Shown: positions 18,313 to 27,108 of the stretch, in pieces | Position numbering within the stretch: the first letter of the stretch is position 1 | How the letters are laid out: every line of letters begins with the position of its first letter | NCBI GenBank assembly: GCA_937967505.1 | Contig: CALCJM010000018.1 | Location: 1-64,000, forward strand | Source of the DNA: an uncultured Pirellulaceae bacterium | GTDB taxonomy: Bacteria > Planctomycetota > Planctomycetia > Pirellulales > Pirellulaceae | Direction: 5' to 3' | Length of the DNA: 64,000 bases | Position numbers and translations under genes: made by a program | The notes under the pieces: generated by a model | Databases searched by the model: none | What the model was told of the DNA's origin: nothing | What the model saw: only the letters and a program-made list of their open reading frames with translations

Positions 18313-18347
18313 AAAAAAAGCCACTCATTGCGCGAGTGGCTTTTTTT
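18313..18347 (+). terminator. Bidirectional-looking rho-independent terminator
   Basis: A GCCACTC stem (18320-18326) pairs with GAGTGGC (18334-18340) over a 7-base loop, preceded by an A-run and followed by seven T. It ends the Cys-Pro protein transcript and insulates dprA. Confidence 0.85.
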
Positions 18348-18419
18348 GCGTTTTGGGTTTTGTTGCGATAGACTGGATTTTCTTCCATCCGCTTCGTATC
18401 AAAACTGGCGAACGTATCT

Positions 18420-19613
18420 GTGAGTAATGATTCAGTCTCCGGAGGCCCCCCATCTCAATCCACAACACTACAGCGCGATGCTGCTGTGCGATTGTCGATG
18501 GTCCCGGGAATCGGGCCAAGAATTTATGGCGATCTGGTGGAACGCTTTGGCTCTGCGGAATCTGCTTTGGCCGCATCGCCAGCGGAATTGCGGTCGGTAG
18601 CGGGCGTCGGAAAAAAACTGATGGAGGCGTTGGTTGGTGCCAACGAAAAAATAGATATCAACCCGGTACTGTTTCAGTGCCGCGAGAGCAACATTTCCAT
18701 CATTGACCGGGGACGCGAAGAATATCCCCAGTTGCTGACCAAGATCCATGATCCACCCGGAGTGTTGTTTTGCCGGGGAGAATTTCAGCCTGTTGATCGG
18801 ATGGGGATCGCGATTGTGGGGACGCGTCATGCGACCCAATATGGCAAGCGCGTTGCCGCCAATCTGGCACGTGGGCTGTCCATGGCGGGGCTAACGATCA
18901 TTTCCGGGATGGCACGGGGCATTGATGCAGCGGCCCACAAAGCCGCTCTGGAATGTGGCGGTCGCACGATCGCGGTTCTGGGTGGCGGCGTGTTGAACAT
19001 CTACCCGCCCGAACACGAATCGCTGGCTGATTCGATTGCCGCCAACGGAGTCGTCCTGTCGGAAGCTTTACCTCATCAGGCTCCCCGCAGCGGTTGTTTC
19101 CCTCGCCGCAACCGGATTGTCACCGGAATTAGCCTGGGCGTGATCGTGGTGGAGGCCGGCGACCGAAGTGGAGCGCTGATTTCGGCGCGACTGGCTGCCG
19201 AACAGGGGCGCGATGTTTTTGCCGTGCCCGGCAGAATCGACAGCCGGATGGCACGCGGCTGCCATCGTCTGATTCGCGATGGTGCCACATTGGTGGAAAC
19301 GGTTGACGATGTTTTGGACCAGTTGGGACCACTGATCGCACCGCTGGACCTGAGCGGTAATAAAAGCAATCGGGAAGCCGACGCGATAAAAAGTGACAAA
19401 GGAGAAGTGCAAATTATCAGACACCCGGCTGAATTGAAATTAAGCGGTCAGGAACGCAAGGTTTTGAACTGCATTGAGACCTCGCCAACGGACTTCGATT
19501 TGATCGTGGAACAGACGCAACTTCCACCGGCCAGAATTTTGTCGACGATCAGTGTTCTGGAAATGCGACGGTTGATACGGCGACTGTCCAGCACGTCCTT
19601 TGCCCGGTTGTAA
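18420..19613 (+). CDS. dprA: DNA-processing protein DprA/Smf
   Basis: Loads RecA on incoming single-stranded DNA during natural transformation. The N-terminal helix-hairpin-helix region (MVPGIGPRIYGDLVERFG, VAGVGKKLMEAL; about 25-75) precedes the Rossmann-like DprA domain (about 105-310) with AIVGTRHATQYGKR, ISGMARGIDAAAHKAAL, AVLGGGVLNIYPPEH, FPRRNRIVTGIS and GDRSGALISARLAAEQGR. The C-terminal winged-helix remnant ends with ISVLEMRRLIRRLSS. The start codon is GTG at 18420. Length 397 aa is normal. It stands alone, as is common. Confidence 0.96.
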   Translation: MSNDSVSGGPPSQSTTLQRDAAVRLSMVPGIGPRIYGDLVERFGSAESALAASPAELRSVAGVGKKLMEALVGANEKIDINPVLFQCRESNISIIDRGREEYPQLLTKIHDPPGVLFCRGEFQPVDRMGIAIVGTRHATQYGKRVAANLARGLSMAGLTIISGMARGIDAAAHKAALECGGRTIAVLGGGVLNIYPPEHESLADSIAANGVVLSEALPHQAPRSGCFPRRNRIVTGISLGVIVVEAGDRSGALISARLAAEQGRDVFAVPGRIDSRMARGCHRLIRDGATLVETVDDVLDQLGPLIAPLDLSGNKSNREADAIKSDKGEVQIIRHPAELKLSGQERKVLNCIETSPTDFDLIVEQTQLPPARILSTISVLEMRRLIRRLSSTSFARL

Positions 19614-19690
19614 GCAACGTGGGCTGATAGGAAGGTCAATGGTGGGATGCAACGAGCACGGGGGCTTGGGGTAACGCGTGCGTCGAAACG

Positions 19691-19733
19691 AAAAAAAGGC
19701 CCGCTTACCATCATCTGGCAAGAGGGCCTGTTT
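19691..19733 (-). terminator. Rho-independent terminator of the outer-membrane-like gene
   Basis: AGGCCC (19697-19702) pairs with GGGCCT (19724-19729), with an extra CTT/AAG pairing inside. The plus-strand A-run at 19691-19697 gives a T-run on the minus strand, so it serves the minus-strand gene ending at 19762. Confidence 0.65.
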
Positions 19734-19761
19734 CGTTGCTGCTGAGGCTTGAATCGGGACT

Positions 19762-20808
19762 CTAACGTCGCCATTCAAAACCGAAGATGAATCCGGCAGC
19801 GATAAAGCTGTCTTCACTTAATCCCTCTCCGGTGCCCGTTCCGAAGAACGAGTTGGGATTGATGCCTTGCGGTTTTGTGTTGGCTCTCGCGATCCCGTCG
19901 AAAATCCACATCGTCTGGACACCGGTGCGAAGCGTGATATCGCGGCTGATGTTGTAGGCCAGTTCGAACTGCAAATCCAAAGCCGGCACGAACGACTGGT
20001 CTTCGGAGTACGTTTCGGTAACTCCGATGATGGTACCGTTGTTGAACAAGTCCGTCGAGAAATATCGTTGCTGGTTGTAGGCCGCTGCGATCGCCCCGTC
20101 AGCGGTGGTTCGCCAGCGTCCCCGACGACGGTTGAAACGGGCTCCTGCGTGTGCACCGAACGCAATGTTGTTGGCTTCCTGCTTAAAGCGGTTGGTCACC
20201 TGGGTGACTCCCACTGTTTGCAAGCGATCTTCCAAGGTTTCGTCGCTGACATTGATGTACTGAGCGCCAATATAGGGTTCGAAGTATCCACCATTGTTCA
20301 TGTGCTGACGATAGATCTTGTTGATCTCGACGGTGGCAAAGCGATTGGTCACCAACATTGGATTCTGCACGGTAGAATCCTGCCCGTTGGTAAAGAAGAT
20401 ACCGTGGCTATCTTGATAACTGATCGTCCAACCGTCATCGGCATCGGTCATCCATCCCGCCTCGTAACGGGTACCCCAGATGTAGTTGTTTCCCGAGGCG
20501 ACCGTATCACCGTCCTCGCCTCCTCCGATGATGCCGGGACGCGAGACGCTGGTGTAAGTACGATCGTAAGTGAGAAAGAATCCCGTATTGGGTTCCTTCT
20601 CCTCGTCGTTCGTAAATTCCAGCGGTGCGAACACCTGAGTGTCGTAATCGAACACCCCCGGAGTAACGAAGGGCCGAGTGGCATCGGCCGATTCAATCCC
20701 CCGATGCTCGAATTCGGCCGAGGGAACGTTGATTTGTGCACTTGCCGTTTGGCATGGGGCCAACAAAGCCGCCAGAGCACCGAAGATCATAAAGTTTTTC
20801 AAAGGCAT
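19762..20808 (-). CDS. Predicted outer-membrane beta-barrel protein
   Basis: A 348-residue exported protein. Starting at 20808 it opens with a signal peptide (MPLKNFMIFGALAALLAPCQ, cleavage near ASAQ). The mature part alternates short polar and aromatic stretches typical of outer-membrane strands (NTGFFLTYDRTYTSVSRPG, NNYIWGTRYEAGWMTDADDG, GGYFEPYIGAQYINVSDE) and ends with SFIAAGFIFGFEWRR, close to the aromatic C-terminus of barrels. It resembles planctomycete BBP7-like outer-membrane proteins. AGGAAC precedes the chosen start; the longer frame to 20931 looks non-coding. Confidence 0.75.
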   Translation of the reverse strand: MPLKNFMIFGALAALLAPCQTASAQINVPSAEFEHRGIESADATRPFVTPGVFDYDTQVFAPLEFTNDEEKEPNTGFFLTYDRTYTSVSRPGIIGGGEDGDTVASGNNYIWGTRYEAGWMTDADDGWTISYQDSHGIFFTNGQDSTVQNPMLVTNRFATVEINKIYRQHMNNGGYFEPYIGAQYINVSDETLEDRLQTVGVTQVTNRFKQEANNIAFGAHAGARFNRRRGRWRTTADGAIAAAYNQQRYFSTDLFNNGTIIGVTETYSEDQSFVPALDLQFELAYNISRDITLRTGVQTMWIFDGIARANTKPQGINPNSFFGTGTGEGLSEDSFIAAGFIFGFEWRR

Positions 20809-21116
20809 CGCTATGTTCCTGCTGATGCAGTTTTCAAGCCCATCAGCAACGGTGATGGGAATCCGCTTAGTGCCAAATATCGGATGTTGGTTTGTGCGGG
20901 TTGAGAAAGAATTCCAGATTTTGTCGAACATGTCAGTTTTTCCGCAAATTCCTGATTTCCGGACGCTCGTCGATGGGCTTCAAGATCGGTTTCACAGCGT
21001 TTTGTGGAATTCCGGGGAATATCGTCCCGCTTTTCCCACATGCCCCAGCTTGCGGCATTGGTCTTAAGGTCCGCGTGCTGGCACACGGAAATCGCGACTT
21101 CAAATGCAAACCGGTC

Positions 21117-21704
21117 TTATTCCAACAAGCTCAACCCGGTTTTTTGGACTGCGGCAATCCAGCCGCGCGTTGCGTTGGCCAGTCCACGATAAAACTCTGT
21201 TTCCGCCCGCTCTTGGACTCCGGTTAACAGGTCCTCGGGCCAAGCCAGACGCGTTTCCGCAAATGCGACCATCGGTTCCAACGCTTCACGGTGTCGGGAA
21301 TGACTGGCGGCGATCAACAAATGTCCCGCACAATCCAGCTGCACGCCGATATGATCCAGCAGACTCTCAGGCGGTTGGTACTCTGGCAGCAATTCGAAAA
21401 AGGACTGCATTGATGACACGCAATCGCTTTGGAATTGGCGGGTCGCCCAAACGGATTCCACCGGAGACAAATGCCCTTTGGGTCCAATCAACAACCGACA
21501 GTAATCAATCTGCAACGCCTCGATAGTCTCATCATTAGGACAGGGGATTTCCCAGCCTAGGTCTAGCAAAGCCTCTTTCAGGCTCGCAGACGCGTCCCTG
21601 CCCAGTGCGGCCAACGACTGGTGGGTCATCTCTTTCAGCCAGCAGTTGCCCAACAGAATGCCGCAGTGGCCCATCGCAAACGCGTTTTCTAATTCGGTTT
21701 TCAT
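21117..21704 (-). CDS. TorD/DmsD-like molecular chaperone
   Basis: A 195-residue all-helical protein with the hallmarks of the TorD family: DYCRLLIGPKGHLSPVESVW (about 67-86), the later helix DHIGVQLDCAGHLL (about 116-129), and a final LANATRGWIAA. TorD-like chaperones bind the Tat signal peptides of molybdoenzymes and help cofactor insertion. No molybdoenzyme gene is within the window, so its client must be encoded elsewhere. It is divergent from the substrate-binding protein gene, with 129 bases between starts. Confidence 0.8.
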   Translation of the reverse strand: MKTELENAFAMGHCGILLGNCWLKEMTHQSLAALGRDASASLKEALLDLGWEIPCPNDETIEALQIDYCRLLIGPKGHLSPVESVWATRQFQSDCVSSMQSFFELLPEYQPPESLLDHIGVQLDCAGHLLIAASHSRHREALEPMVAFAETRLAWPEDLLTGVQERAETEFYRGLANATRGWIAAVQKTGLSLLE

Positions 21705-21833
21705 GCTGATAAAGTCTATTCAAGCCTTGATCACCGCCAACCCCTGATGCGAAGATGGCCGTGCGTTTGGTGGACGATTGTCCAAAACTGTCATTGACCC
21801 GATTCCATTTCCGGATTGCATTGTCCGATCTCC

Positions 21834-22730
21834 ATGCCTGAAAAAAAAATTCGCATTGCGGGAGTCCCCGAGCATTTTAATATGCCATGGCATATCGGGA
21901 TTGAAGAAGGCCATTTCGAAGCGGTCGGTGCAGCCGCCGAATTCACGGTCTTTGCCGGTGGAACGGGCGCAATGATGGAAGCCGTTGCCAATGACGAAGT
22001 CGATCTGGCTGTCGTCCTGTCGGAGGGCTGTATCCAGTCGCTGACCGCAGGGACCCCGGCGAAAATTGTCAAAACGTTCGTACAGTCTCCGCTGATCTGG
22101 GGAATCCACACGCCGGCGACAGGGCAAATCCGGACGCTGGAACAAATGCAGGGCGCCCGTTATGCGATCAGCCGGTTTGGATCCGGGTCTCACCTGATGG
22201 CGATCGTCGATGCCGACCTCCGTGGCTGGAGTACGGCGGATTTGGAATTTGTGGTGGTCAAGAATCTTGCCGGAGCCCGGGAGACGCTGGAGGCCAACGG
22301 TGCCGATATTTTTTTCTGGGAAAAATACACCACTGCCCCTTATGTGGAAAATGGCGAATTCCGCAGAATTGGCCGGCGACTGACTCCATGGCCTGCTTTT
22401 GTGGTTTGCGCCAGTGACAAAGCGTTGACAGAAAACAGCGACCGGGTGACCCGTTTGCTCAACCAGATCAACAAGCTTTGCCGCCAGCTAACGAACGCCC
22501 CGAAAACCACGATTGAAAAAATCAGTAAGCGATACGAACTTCCGCTGGATCAGACTGCCGAGTGGTTTGAGACACTTTCGTGGAGCATCGATTGGCAGAT
22601 GGACACCGAGAATTTCCTAGCATCGATCGGGTACTTGCAGAAACTCGGGTTGATCGGAGGTGGACACGCCAGCCATACCGACAGCCCCCCGGCTGCTGTG
22701 TGGGCAAGTATCTATTCGGAATTGGACTGA
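21834..22730 (+). CDS. Substrate-binding-protein-like protein without signal peptide
   Basis: A 298-residue protein with the periplasmic-binding-protein type II fold pattern: KKIRIAGVPEHFNMPWHIGI, GGTGAMMEAVANDEVDLAVV, MQGARYAISRFGSGSHLMAI and LEANGADIFFWEKYTTAPYV. This resembles NitT/TauT- or ThiY-like binders. It lacks a signal peptide and no permease or ATPase gene is adjacent, so it may be cytoplasmic or work as an enzyme or sensor (inference). Start ATG 21834 (MPEKKIRIAG) fits the fold; an earlier in-frame start at 21816 is possible. Its 3' end overlaps the convergent GH71/99-like gene by 19 bases. Confidence 0.75.
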   Translation: MPEKKIRIAGVPEHFNMPWHIGIEEGHFEAVGAAAEFTVFAGGTGAMMEAVANDEVDLAVVLSEGCIQSLTAGTPAKIVKTFVQSPLIWGIHTPATGQIRTLEQMQGARYAISRFGSGSHLMAIVDADLRGWSTADLEFVVVKNLAGARETLEANGADIFFWEKYTTAPYVENGEFRRIGRRLTPWPAFVVCASDKALTENSDRVTRLLNQINKLCRQLTNAPKTTIEKISKRYELPLDQTAEWFETLSWSIDWQMDTENFLASIGYLQKLGLIGGGHASHTDSPPAAVWASIYSELD

Positions 22731-24022
22731 CTGGACTGACTGCCGCCTTTAACAGAATCAAGTGTCTCAGGGGTATCAAGAGCATCCAGTTCCATTTTTG
22801 CCGCCGCGGTACTGCCGGCCGCGATCAACGACGCAATCTCGCGCGCTTTCTGATTCTGATTCGGATCCGGATCCCCGGAACGCCTCAATGCCAACAGACG
22901 ACCGGGCAGTTTCAAATCTTCCCCCGTATGCGGAAAATTACCAGCCACATACTTTCGTCGTAGCTTCTGAATTACTTTCAGATCCCGGTCACCAAACTCA
23001 ACCGATGGCTCGATCACCGTCCCTTCTCCCCAGTCATTCCAGGTGGCGATTTGTATCACTGGCGCTCGCGTTTCCAGTGCCTGTTGCAATGTTTGGCGAA
23101 ATGTCCGTCCGTCGTCATCGGAGATCCGCCGCCAATTTTTGCTGATCCGCGCTTGCTGATAGAAGTCGTTGAAGCGCGGATAGGCGACAGGAATTAGCTG
23201 TTTCCACTGCTTTGACTCGCGCAGAAACGTCCCGGTATTTTTGACACCCTCGGGAACGGGCCAATCAAACGCTCCGACTGCACACTGGCGACGGTGGTGC
23301 TCGCTGAAGTATTGAATCTCAAACCCCAGCGAATCGATCGTCTGGTCCCATTGGGAATTGGTCAGCCCGTCGATCCCAAACGACAGCATTACCGGCAGAC
23401 CATCCAGATGCAGGTAATTCTTTTGTTGAAACCAGTTTTCCTTCATCCAGCGGATCTCGCTGATCGCATGGTCCACCACAGCCGATGCGCTTACTTTCCC
23501 ACCCGCGACCAGTTTGGGGATTGTTTGATCTTCGTAGCAAATTGCGAATTCCATATTCAGCCGACCAAGATGGTTAACCAGCGCTTCGGTGTGTCGGTGC
23601 AATCGCGCGTAATCAAAATGGTCCTTGCGGCCATACCAGTCAACAATCACGCCATCGATGCCGGAAAGCTTCATCAGCAGCAATTGGTATTCCAGCACGG
23701 CATCGTCAGCGCTGTCATAGGGGCCAATTTCGGGGTAGTAATGAGCCGCTATTTTTCGTTGACCGTTTGGCCTTATCTGCCGGGGGTCGGTGGAGTTCAT
23801 TGTCCAGTGCCAGCCCCACGTCTCCCGTTCTGCGTTGGCTTCGAACCATGGCATGTAATGGGCAAAAATTCGGGGCGCCGGTCGAGCCAAAGTGTTGCCT
23901 GGATTCCTCGGTGGCGTACGATCCTGAGCTGGCAGGAGGGTCGCACAAACTGCCGTCCACGCGACCGCGACCAGCCAGCCTCCTGTTTGGTTTCTCGTTT
24001 TGCTTTTCGTCACAGCGCTCAT
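22712..24022 (-). CDS. Glycoside hydrolase family 71/99-like secreted protein
   Basis: A 436-residue secreted enzyme related to endo-alpha-mannosidases (GH99) and alpha-1,3-glucanases (GH71). A signal peptide (GGWLVAVAWTAVCATLLPAQ) is followed by RIFAHYMPWFEA, SGIDGVIVDWYGRKDHFDY and, near residue 345, TWNDWGEGTVIEPS, the acidic site motif of the family. Substrate probably a marine alpha-glycan (inference). The last 60 residues are polar and Ala/Gln/Ser-rich. It lies 95 bases behind the acetolactate decarboxylase operon on the same strand. Confidence 0.88.
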   Translation of the reverse strand: MSAVTKSKTRNQTGGWLVAVAWTAVCATLLPAQDRTPPRNPGNTLARPAPRIFAHYMPWFEANAERETWGWHWTMNSTDPRQIRPNGQRKIAAHYYPEIGPYDSADDAVLEYQLLLMKLSGIDGVIVDWYGRKDHFDYARLHRHTEALVNHLGRLNMEFAICYEDQTIPKLVAGGKVSASAVVDHAISEIRWMKENWFQQKNYLHLDGLPVMLSFGIDGLTNSQWDQTIDSLGFEIQYFSEHHRRQCAVGAFDWPVPEGVKNTGTFLRESKQWKQLIPVAYPRFNDFYQQARISKNWRRISDDDGRTFRQTLQQALETRAPVIQIATWNDWGEGTVIEPSVEFGDRDLKVIQKLRRKYVAGNFPHTGEDLKLPGRLLALRRSGDPDPNQNQKAREIASLIAAGSTAAAKMELDALDTPETLDSVKGGSQSSQSNSE

Positions 24023-24117
24023 CTCTCAGCATGGCAAACGAATGGGATTCTCACAAGACTCAGGGCAATGAAGTGTTACGAATTCACTTGTAGGACCGGT
24101 TCCCCGATTCACCCGCG

Positions 24118-26007
24118 CTACAATGTTCGCAATCGTGTTTTCACAACACCCTGCGGTTGATCCAGCACATCCATTTTCACGATCTTCCACGCTCCGTTAA
24201 TCACTTTGATTTCGAACAGGGCGTCATACTGGTTGGTTCGTTCGTGAATGTGTCCCCAGTGCTCGATGGTGCCGACGATATTCCATTTGCAGCGGTACTG
24301 AAATCCGTTTTCAATAAACGTCCCAACCTGTTGTCGCCCCTCCAGAACCTGCACGTCCTCGATCCTTGACACGGCACCGCCCTGTGCGGCGATTCTCAGA
24401 CTGTCGTTGATTTGTAGGTATAACTTCCGCAGCAACGGGCCTGCTACACTTCTGTCCAGCGTGTCGTAGATCCGGCTTTCATCCGAATAGTCAAACGAGC
24501 GAAACAGGTTGCGGTGCAACTGGAGAAAAATGGTGCTCGCCGTCCGGTTGGTAATTGCCAGAGAACCGGGGCGCTCCAATGGCGATTGGACCTGCACCTC
24601 CGCAGTCCGTGCGGTCAAAAAACCGGCGACACACAACAGCGCTGCAGCCCCCGTCAGCAAAGGACTAAATGGGCGAAACAGGCTGACACCGGACGCACAC
24701 AGCGCCAGTAAAAAGCAGGCCGTCGCAATCACCGGCACGCCAACGGTGACCGGACGCACATGGTAGCGGTCGTCGGCCAGATCAACCTCTGTCACTGACG
24801 GAAGTTCCGGTGCATCGGTGGCCTGCCAGGAGTAAACATTGTTTTCGAGGAACATCGAAAATCTCACCTGCGCGACTTCTTTGTATGGAAATGCGACGGC
24901 ATCCACCGATCGCAGCGCTTCCTCGTTGAATTTGTCCCAGGCAACATCCACTTTCAAAGGTCTGCCTTTGGCCGGATAACGCATTATAATTCCCACCCGT
25001 CCACTGGCCATGCTGACCTTGCGTTTATCGGCCTGCACGGCAAAGTCTTTCAAATCCAGCCCATAGAAATCTACCCGGTCGAATACCGGTGCAACTTCAA
25101 TACCGTCGATTTGTACCGGGTTGCCGAAACTGAAGAACCGACGAATCTGCTTCGCTGCCGCTGACTGTTCTTCGATGGAAAGAAACGAGGGGTCGGCACG
25201 TTCGAACTCGATCATTGCTGCCAGATTTGCCAATGGCACTAGGACCTCGTTGCGGACCTCGTGGTCGTTGATATAGATAAACGAGTAAACACTGCTGTAG
25301 CTGGAGATACCCAGCGTTTGTTCACGTTGCTGCTCAAACCACGAATCCCACTCCTCCTTTGATTCCTCTGGCGAAAGTGCCGGCCGGTCCCAATCAAAGC
25401 GAAACGTCTCCGGCGAACCCGGTTTGAGCATCCGTGTGTAAGGCGATTGCGAGCCCGCTTGTTTAAGTAACACCTTCAACTCCGATGGCAGCAACTGTCC
25501 CTCAGCGACCATGTCCTGCTGGATTGTGATGAACTCCGGCGGCGCAGGATACTTTAGCTCCAGTTCAACCTCCAGCGTATACCTCATCAACGTCCCTGCA
25601 TCGGCACCGCCAGAGGGTAACTCCGCATCGACGACGCCGGTCACCGTGGCGGGGATCGTTTCACCGTTGACATCCAGAAAACGAATTTTCTCCGCCAGAT
25701 ATTGTGCGTGGTCCTGTGTCGCTGCGCGGATTTCATCGCTGTCGTATTTCCCGTCCTCCCGCGGTTCGACGCCTTGCAAAAGCTCAAGATCTTCGGCAAA
25801 ACACTTCAACCGGACCGTTGCCTGTCTCCGGTTAACGAAGATCTCCGCCTCGACAATGGATACCGGGTGACGGGCAGAAACTTCAGTCGCCAATGCAGCG
25901 GCCACCGATCCGCACACCAGCATCGCCACCGCCAGCAATATCCGGAAAGGGCTATCGGCGTGTTTGCGCAATCGAATCACAAACGGATGAAAGGGCGTCG
26001 GAGTCAA
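24118..26007 (-). CDS. Large exported/membrane protein of unknown function, last gene of the budA-like operon
   Basis: A 629-residue protein. A hydrophobic leader (RILLAVAMLVCGSVAAALA) is followed by a long beta-rich extracytoplasmic region, then two membrane segments (PVIATACFLLALCASGVSLF; TGAAALLCVAGFL, about 435-485) and a C-terminal domain with an NTF2/SnoaL-like or DUF4440-like feel (YDALFEIKVINGAWKIVKMD), which is inference. No ATG is available: an in-frame stop precedes TTG 26007, and GTG 25980 would also give a signal peptide. It begins 21 bases after the acetolactate decarboxylase stop, so it is probably co-transcribed. Confidence 0.75.
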   Translation of the reverse strand: MTPTPFHPFVIRLRKHADSPFRILLAVAMLVCGSVAAALATEVSARHPVSIVEAEIFVNRRQATVRLKCFAEDLELLQGVEPREDGKYDSDEIRAATQDHAQYLAEKIRFLDVNGETIPATVTGVVDAELPSGGADAGTLMRYTLEVELELKYPAPPEFITIQQDMVAEGQLLPSELKVLLKQAGSQSPYTRMLKPGSPETFRFDWDRPALSPEESKEEWDSWFEQQREQTLGISSYSSVYSFIYINDHEVRNEVLVPLANLAAMIEFERADPSFLSIEEQSAAAKQIRRFFSFGNPVQIDGIEVAPVFDRVDFYGLDLKDFAVQADKRKVSMASGRVGIIMRYPAKGRPLKVDVAWDKFNEEALRSVDAVAFPYKEVAQVRFSMFLENNVYSWQATDAPELPSVTEVDLADDRYHVRPVTVGVPVIATACFLLALCASGVSLFRPFSPLLTGAAALLCVAGFLTARTAEVQVQSPLERPGSLAITNRTASTIFLQLHRNLFRSFDYSDESRIYDTLDRSVAGPLLRKLYLQINDSLRIAAQGGAVSRIEDVQVLEGRQQVGTFIENGFQYRCKWNIVGTIEHWGHIHERTNQYDALFEIKVINGAWKIVKMDVLDQPQGVVKTRLRTL

Positions 26008-26028
26008 ATCTTGTTAAAGCCTGTTGTG

Positions 26029-26868
26029 CTACTTCTTTTTGTATTGAAACTCTTTTTTCAGTTCCACGTTTTCGTAGTCTTCATTTTCGGGCAGCACGAA
26101 ATGGTAATCTTTCATCCGGTCCAGCTCCACCTCCAGCGGCGTTTCGCAAAGGAATTCCATCACATGCCCACCCATTTTTCGATCATCAGAAATAAAGTGG
26201 AAGTGGTAACCGGCCACATTGATGTTACCAATGAACTCGGGACAGAAAAAACCGATCATCGTTCCGGACACGTTTTCCTGTTCGAAAACCGGTCGGTTGG
26301 GGATTAAGACATCCAACCCGTCCTTGAAAGGCTTGGACTGCTTGTTCAGCCCGCCGCATTTCATTTTCTTGAAGTTTCCGTGCACCTTGAACGCATAAAA
26401 ATAATTCAACGACGGCAGCGCCGGGTTCAACCGCTGGCGAAACGCGTCGTAGTCATTGGGGCCGGGCATTTCAAACTGCTTGTCGGCGTCGAAGAACGCC
26501 GCGTTGGCATAGACAATCTGGTCCTCATCGGCACCAATCGAGACCTTGCCGTCTTCAGTGATCCGATAGGGCACTCCATCGACCATGATCATCTCTCCGT
26601 CCAGGAAATCAAACGACCCCAGCCCGACATCGCCGTTGGCTTTCAGGTCTTTCACGGTCAAATCACCATCGAAGACCTTGTTTACGAACGCCCACCAAAT
26701 CGAATAGTGAAAAAAAGTATCGCCGTGGTCGGTGCGATAGGCCGCATCAGTGGCATCGACGGCTACCGGTGCCCGACCCAACCCCGTTGCCCACGGCAGA
26801 ATCAAGATTACGACGACCATGACAGTGAGCGTCGTTGATAAAGTCAATGGACCAGCATAACGATTCAT
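26029..26868 (-). CDS. budA: Membrane-anchored alpha-acetolactate decarboxylase
   Basis: Converts acetolactate to acetoin in known members. Family motifs are clear: FDGDLTVKDLKANGDVGLGS, LDGEMIMVDGVPYRI, and near the C-terminus GTMIGFFCPEFIGNINVAGY then HFHFISDDRKMGGHV, which supply the zinc-binding histidines. The protein starts with an N-terminal hydrophobic segment (LSTTLTVMVVVILILPWATG), so it is exported or membrane-anchored, unlike the usual cytoplasmic enzyme. Its ATG overlaps the stop of the preceding small membrane gene by four bases (ATGA), so they are translationally coupled. No acetolactate synthase or acetoin gene is nearby, so the in vivo substrate is uncertain. Confidence 0.9.
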   Translation of the reverse strand: MNRYAGPLTLSTTLTVMVVVILILPWATGLGRAPVAVDATDAAYRTDHGDTFFHYSIWWAFVNKVFDGDLTVKDLKANGDVGLGSFDFLDGEMIMVDGVPYRITEDGKVSIGADEDQIVYANAAFFDADKQFEMPGPNDYDAFRQRLNPALPSLNYFYAFKVHGNFKKMKCGGLNKQSKPFKDGLDVLIPNRPVFEQENVSGTMIGFFCPEFIGNINVAGYHFHFISDDRKMGGHVMEFLCETPLEVELDRMKDYHFVLPENEDYENVELKKEFQYKKK

Positions 26869-27104
26869 GATTTTCCTCTAGGTGTTTTATGTTGAAACAC
26901 AGACTTGCACAGAATTAAACCAAATAGGAACGGCAGCAGGCTGACGATTGCGGACAGAATCCAAGAGTAAGTCCAATCCATATCTGCATTTGCGCGCCAT
27001 TGTCGGAACTGGACTGTGAAATTGATCACTCCCCACATCATCAGCACCGTTCCTGTGAGCGCCGTACTGATATAGCGCGCGATCAAGTTCATTTTTTTTG
27101 ACAT
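26865..27104 (-). CDS. Small two-helix membrane protein
   Basis: A 79-residue protein with two hydrophobic segments (IARYISTALTGTVLMMWGVI, about 8-27; ILSAIVSLLPFLFGLILCKS, about 49-68) separated by a charged, Trp-containing loop. No family recognised. It begins four bases after the 710-residue protein gene and overlaps the acetolactate decarboxylase start by four bases, so it is firmly part of this operon. Confidence 0.75.
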   Translation of the reverse strand: MSKKMNLIARYISTALTGTVLMMWGVINFTVQFRQWRANADMDWTYSWILSAIVSLLPFLFGLILCKSVFQHKTPRGKS

Positions 27105-27108
27105 GAGT

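Noticed and set aside
19867-20904. 345-codon frame antisense to the outer-membrane-like gene
   Set aside because: The opposite strand has a signal peptide and barrel pattern; this frame has no recognisable sequence.
23294-24160. 288-codon frame antisense to the GH71/99-like gene
   Set aside because: The other strand carries the clear glycoside hydrolase motifs.
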